The translations under genes and the position numbers were made by a program. Shown here piece after piece: positions 59,601 through 64,000 of a DNA stretch of 64,000 nt; within the stretch, counting starts at the first letter, position 1; the number at the start of each line of letters is the position of its first letter. Below the pieces are notes generated by a model. That model saw only the letters and a program-made list of their open reading frames with translations, ran no database searches and was not told the DNA's origin. Source of the stretch: Cenococcum geophilum 1.58 (Eukaryota; Ascomycota; Dothideomycetes; Gloniales; Gloniaceae); contig KV748179.1 of assembly GCA_001692895.1 (NCBI GenBank), forward strand, positions 1,426,001-1,490,000. Direction: 5' to 3'.

Positions 59601-61880
59601 CTCCTTATTTTTATAAACGGTATATAAATGGACCTAAAGAAAGTTAAAGCAATTGTGAACTAGTAAGAACCCAAGAACGTTAAGGATGTAAGAGCCTTTA
59701 TAGGATTTACTAATTTCTACTAATGGTTTATTAATAACTTCTCCGCCCTAGTTTTACCCCTCATAGCTCTAACCTAAAAGGATAAAGTTTTTATCTTTAA
59801 TAAGGAATATAAGAAGGCCTTTGCCTATCTAAAGGTTATATTTACTACTACGCCTATACTCTAATACTTTAACCTAAACCGAATAAGTGTTATAGAAGCC
59901 GACTTATCTAACTATATTACTGGAGGCATCCTATCTTAATATAATGAGGATAGAGTATTACACCCTATAGCATACTTCTTAAAATAACTAAGCCTAGCTA
60001 AATATAACTATAAGATCTATAATAAGGAATTGTTAGCTATTATTAGGTGTTTTAAATAATGGCGACCCAAACTAGAAGGCGCTGGATTTCTAATTAAGGT
60101 CCTTAGCGACTATAAGAACCTATAGTACTTTACAACCACAAAACAGCTAAGTCATTATTAGGCCCGCTAGTTAGAGTATCTATCTCGTTTCTAATTCTTA
60201 ATTACGTACTGCCTAGGCGTCTAAGGTTAGAAGCCTAATGCCCTAACCTAACGCTTACAAGACGCGCTAGCCCTAGAAGAAGTGCGCTCTTACTAAAACC
60301 AGACCCTACTTCGCCCTAAACTATTTAACCCTCTTACTAAAGATCTTATAGTACACGTCCTTAAAATAACTAATTAATTAATTAAATAGATTATAGTTAA
60401 TAAATACCCAAATAACGAGTTTATTTAAGAGACGCTTAAGCTAATATAAGATAGTATTAGACGCTCTAAAAAGATTTCTCTAAGTAAATATAAACCCCGC
60501 GGAAACCACTTGTATTACCAGAACCGTCTAGTTATCCCTAATTATAATAAGCTTAAGCTTAAACTCCTTAAACACGTATATAATCTACCTATCGCTAGCT
60601 ACTTAGGCTAAGGAAAGACCCTAGAACTACTCTAACGGGAGTATTATTAGCCGAATATATATAACACGATATAAAGGTACGTCTCTAGCTGCTATACCTG
60701 CTAATAAGCTAAAGCCTCGTATAAGACGTATAACGGTCTTTTAAAGCTACTACCTATTCCGGACCGAAGATAGAAGGATATCTTAATTAACTTTATTATT
60801 AATCTTCCTAAGAGTAAAGGCTGCACGAATATTATAGTAGTTATAGACCGACTATCTAAAATAAGATACTTAATTGCCTGCCCTAATATATTAACGCCTG
60901 CCGTTGCCTAACTATTCCTAGATTACGTATAGAAACTCCATAGACTCCCTAAAACGATTATTTCCAATAGAGGCAGCCAGTTTATTTTAGCATTTTGAAA
61001 AGAACTAACTACTTAACTCCGCATTAAAGTACTGTTATTTACTATATATTACCTAGAAACGGATAGCTAAACGGAATGCGTAAATGCTATAATAGAATAG
61101 TATATTTGGATATACACGTCGTATTTATAGGATAACTAGATTAATTAGCTCGTATTTACCGAGTTTACTACAAATAATTCCGTCTTAAAAACTATAAAAG
61201 TCTCCCCGTTCCTAGCTAATTACGGCTAGCACCTACAAATAGGTTTTAAACCCTTTAGTAATATTTCTTACCCTACTTATTACGCCTTATAAGTTATAGA
61301 AGTAAATAAATTTATAAAGAAGATGGAGGAACTATAACAGTTCCTTACTAATGAGATGATATGGGCTTAATCTATCTATAAAGCCGCAGCGAATAAGAAA
61401 CAAACCCTAGCACCAGCCTACTAAATTAGTGATTTTATTTGGCTAGATATAAGAAATCTAAACACGAAACGACCTACTAAGAAACTTAATTGGAAGAACG
61501 CTGGCCCTTATAAGGTTAAAAAGGTTATCTTTCTTTATGCCTACTAACTAAAGCTCCCTAATACGGTTAAAATCTACCCTATATTCTATACGTTAGTCCT
61601 CCGCCCTACTACCCCCGTATTAGACGCCCTGCCTAGATAAATATAAGACCCTCCCCTACTAGTTAAAGTGGATAGTAAGAACGAGTACTTTATTAAAAGA
61701 ATTAACGATATTAAGTATAATAAACAGAAACGCTAATATATATATCTTACGAAATAGAGAGGCTTTACTAAGTCCTTATGGGAACCTATTAATTCTATAG
61801 GACTTATATAAGCCGCGGAAGACTTTTATAAACTCTACTTAGAATTACTACAGCCCTATCTTGCAGAAGCTCGAGTTTAA
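56698..61880 (+). pseudogene. gag-pol of the Gypsy at 56292-62261
   Basis: Gag starts at 56698 (MQNDAKAPATANTI), with a retrotransposon gag core around 57040-57540 (FLSRLKNKLTSN, LINSLIKSLSPKLKTSLIG). Reverse transcriptase: [20 protein letters not shown] near 59075, [20 protein letters not shown] near 59150, and the catalytic box YINDILIYS at about 59452-59480 (YIDD expected). RNase H: VIEADLSNYITGGIL near 59890. Integrase: a zinc-finger remnant (HVYNLP...CYTC), then DILINFIINLPKSKG near 60780 and VIDRLSK. Chromodomain-like end: IKRINDIKYNKQKR-YIYLTK, then KSLWEPINSI near 61780. TAA/TAG stops throughout. Confidence 0.9.
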
Positions 61881-61891
61881 AGGGGGGGTAC

Positions 61892-62261
61892 TATTATAGG
61901 ACACCCCCGTAACACCTTATATACATCCACCTATTTCTACTAACTTAGTAATTAAAAACTAACCGCGAAATGGCAATCTAATGGCAATCTAATGGCAATC
62001 TAACGGCAATCTATAGCATTCTGCTATATTCTACTAAGTTCTACTAAATTCTGCCAAGTTCTGCTAGGACTATGACCTAAACCCTATTCTGCCTATATAT
62101 GTATTAACTAAGCAACTAAGTTAACAATATATACCCTTTCTTCCCGTTTTCCTACCTTCTTTCCTTACGTAACGTTTTAACTTTATTACGCAGTTTATAT
62201 ACATAGCTTAATAATACCTACTTCGCTATATATTATTACCGCTTATGCTTACTCCGTAACG
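61892..62261 (+). repeat. 3' LTR of the Gypsy at 56292-62261
   Basis: 370 bp, same length as the left copy, differing mainly by transitions. Confidence 0.95.
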
Positions 62262-62855
62262 GTCGCCCCCTCTTTAATTAAGTAGAAGTGTTATTATTTC
62301 TTTACCCCTCCTCCTATTCCCTGCCGCTATCTTAACTACCCTTTTAGTAATTGGGGCGTTACCCCCTCTTTAATTAAGTAAAAGCATTATTACTTCCTTA
62401 GATGATTGTGCAATTCTAACTATCTCTTTTTCTATAATCTAAGTGGCGTGCTCTTTTTACTTAAGTAGATCCGTTATTACCTCTAGCTCCTTTAAATACC
62501 CTTAATCCCTATAAGTTAATACTAAGTTAGTAAGTATACGAAATGTATCTAAGTATTCCTCCCCTTGCATACACTTTCTTGTTTATATTACTTATAAAAG
62601 CAATTTCTCTACCTCCTTCTATTGCTGGCTTTTCTTATATATTATCGTGAGTTTATCTATAAGTTCTAGTATGCGTAAATGCTCTTTTCCAAGCGCCCTT
62701 TTATAGCCCTCTATTACTTCTTAAAGCCTTTTTTTAGCCTCTTTATACTCTTCTAAGTCCTCTAATATTAGCGCAACGCTATACAGTCTTGTCACTTTTG
62801 CTTTTCTTACGTAATCTTTTAACTCTTTTTAAGAGCGCTCTGGGACTCGTTTATT
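62262..62855 (-). pseudogene. NLR-type gene, TPR part and first 32-residue repeats
   Basis: Read right to left this begins inside a TPR array: LEEYKEAKKRL-EVIEGYKR, ALGKEHLRILELIDKLTIIY, KEVEKLLL-VI-TRKCMQGE, EYLDTFRILTNLVLTYRD-G, YLKELE. These match the 42-residue 'GEEHPDTLTSMANLALTYRD.GRWKEAE' repeats of fungal NB-ARC/NACHT-TPR proteins. A linker follows, then the first 32-residue units (about 62400 leftwards), and then the break by the Gypsy. On the right the gene is cut at 62855 by a Copia LTR. The nucleotide-binding domain, if it still exists, must lie beyond the window. Stops sit at Gln codons. Confidence 0.8.
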
Positions 62856-63029
62856 TGTCAGATAACTTATATAGAGCTATTTATTAATAAAATGGGTTAA
62901 TTAATTAATAATCTTGATTGTGTCTTAACCTAGGGCCCCTAGGCTTAGATAAAGATATTTACAAAGCACGGGCCCCGTGTACGTAACTCGTGCACGTCCT
63001 ACGCCATAGAGAATACAGATTATCTGACA
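62856..63029 (-). repeat. 3' LTR of the Copia element
   Basis: 174 bp with TG...CA ends inside perfect 10-bp inverted repeats. Confidence 0.85.
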
Positions 63030-63039
63030 CACCCCCTTA

Positions 63040-64000
63040 GCTTCAAGCTCTTTGAGGTTAAAGCTAACCACCTTCTCGTCCGTTAATGCGTTAATTGAAC
63101 CATAATCTCCTCTAAATCCTTCCTTCTCGCCCTAACCTTCTCCCTTAGGTCCTCCAGTTGCTTCTCCTTATTCAGCCGCTCCTTAATATCCACCATTCCG
63201 ATTATATTGACGAAGCTCTTAAACCTCTGCTTGGGCAGGGCCTTTGTAAGTCCATCGGCAATTATCTCCTTCGTCGCTTTCTATTGTAATAGCACTCGTC
63301 TTATTGCGTATTCTTAACGTAACCAGTATTAATAGATGTTAACGTATCGGAGCTTTATGATCAGCTTTGCCGTATCTTCTGTAATTAGTTAGAGTGTCTA
63401 GGCGTTGTTGCAGTTAATAATTAAGGGCTCGTTTAGGTGTAACGTCATTACTTTAAATAGCCTACTAATAAAGATAGCTTCCTTTGCTGTCTGTAATAGG
63501 GCTAATAACTTGGCTTTTATGCTTAACGTCGTAATAGTACCCTACTTATTTGCTCTCCAGGCGATCGGTCCCCTAAATAGCTTTATAATATATCCTTGCG
63601 AGCTCTTTCTATCGACGGAGTTATCCGCGAATAATGCGTCGCTAGCATAGATAAATAATTACGCTTTACTTCTACTGTCTCCGTTGTCTCGTCCTTGGTC
63701 GCGTATTCCTTTATCTATCCCTCTACCGTTCGTTCCTTCCTTATCTCCTCCATAGTAGATTGCTCTGCTCCTCGTGCCATATAAGTACTAGATAACTCTG
63801 TCTACCGCTTAATAGTGCTCTTAGCTTAGGTCCTAATTAAACCTTACTAGCTATAATACTGCAAAGGCAATATCCGGACGCGTTATAGTGGCTACATAGA
63901 GTACTAAACCCAGTTTTCTCTAATATAGCATTATAGAAGCTGGTAGGGATATAGGACGGACTAATAGGTCTATATTGGGGGATAGACGCGTCAGACGGAT
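63040..64000 (-). pseudogene. Copia pol, end of reverse transcriptase and RNase H
   Basis: From the right edge: LGLVLYVATITRPDIAFAVL, then RVI-YLYGTRSRAIYYGG (end of Copia reverse transcriptase). RNase H then reads FIYASDALFADNSVDRKSSQ, GYIIKLFRGPIAW, KAKLLALLQTAKEAIFI and EIIADGLTKALPKQRFKSFV, and a charged C-terminus (IKERLNKEKQLEDLREKVR) ends near 63040. The domain order and motifs are typical of fungal Ty1/Copia. Stops show it is inactive, although the RNase H part is fairly well kept. Confidence 0.9.

Larger units (their letters stand above)
56292..62261 (+). mobile_element. Complete Gypsy chromovirus inside the NLR-type repeat array
   Basis: 5970 bp with 370-bp LTRs at 56292-56661 and 61892-62261, ends TGTTACGGGA...CCGTAACA. 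The last base of the right copy is G instead of A, and the right copy starts TATTATAGGA. Target duplication GTCGC (56287-56291 and 62262-62266), which is part of each 96-bp unit. The polypurine tract AAAGGGGGGG is at 61880-61888. The order gag, protease, reverse transcriptase, RNase H, integrase, chromodomain can be read. Confidence 0.95.
62856..64000 (-). mobile_element. Copia element, 3' part (continues off the window)
   Basis: 3' LTR at 62856-63029, ten-base inverted ends TGTCAGATAA...TTATCTGACA. The purine-rich tract AAGCTAAGGGGGTG abuts it. Coding remains continue to the right edge. The 5' LTR and second target duplication are outside; the base run next to the LTR is TTATT (62851-62855). 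Confidence 0.88.

Overview
The window is fungal chromosomal DNA, almost certainly from a filamentous ascomycete (Pezizomycotina). Most of it is a graveyard of transposable elements that look mutated by RIP (repeat-induced point mutation). When the decayed reading frames are followed by eye, their stops are nearly all TAA or TAG, at positions where CAA, CAG or TGG is expected. TGA is rare and TA dinucleotides are abundant, as CpA to TpA change on both strands predicts. I saw no rRNA, tRNA or CRISPR array.

Layout: 1-4202, a Gypsy element cut by the left edge (minus strand). 5250-10266, a decayed Helitron Rep/helicase (minus). 12530-20085, a dead DUF7924-type gene split by a complete Gypsy chromovirus (13468-19338, target duplication CAGCC). 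21644-24229, a small island of less AT-rich DNA with two open, divergently transcribed genes: a three-helix DUF6594 membrane protein and a protein with two retropepsin-like DTG lobes. The island lies between inverted copies of a roughly 50-bp repeat. 24482-26936, several miniature inverted-repeat elements and a MULE-like transposon (51-bp inverted ends, 9-bp target duplication). 27037-30130 and 37094-43864, a deleted non-autonomous LTR element and its pol-carrying relative, each with a 5-bp target duplication. Between these two lie two large minisatellites and decayed coding-like DNA. 45206-47704, a gag-only LTR element with Pro/Gln and RGP repeats. 48910-54800, a LINE of the Tad/I type, with a solo LTR in its 3' tail. 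55080-62855, remains of an NLR-type gene on the minus strand (TPRs followed by about fourteen 32-residue repeats encoded by 96-bp units), split by a 5.97-kb Gypsy (target duplication GTCGC). 62856-64000, the 3' end of a Copia element that abuts the TPR part of the same gene.

The intact genes show no link to the transposons beyond position. Insertion order can be read from nesting: the NLR-like gene, the DUF7924-type gene, the LINE and one short repeat are all older than the elements inside them. Family names come from motifs recognised by eye in conceptual translations. Exact ends are given only where LTR or inverted-repeat boundaries and target duplications agree.
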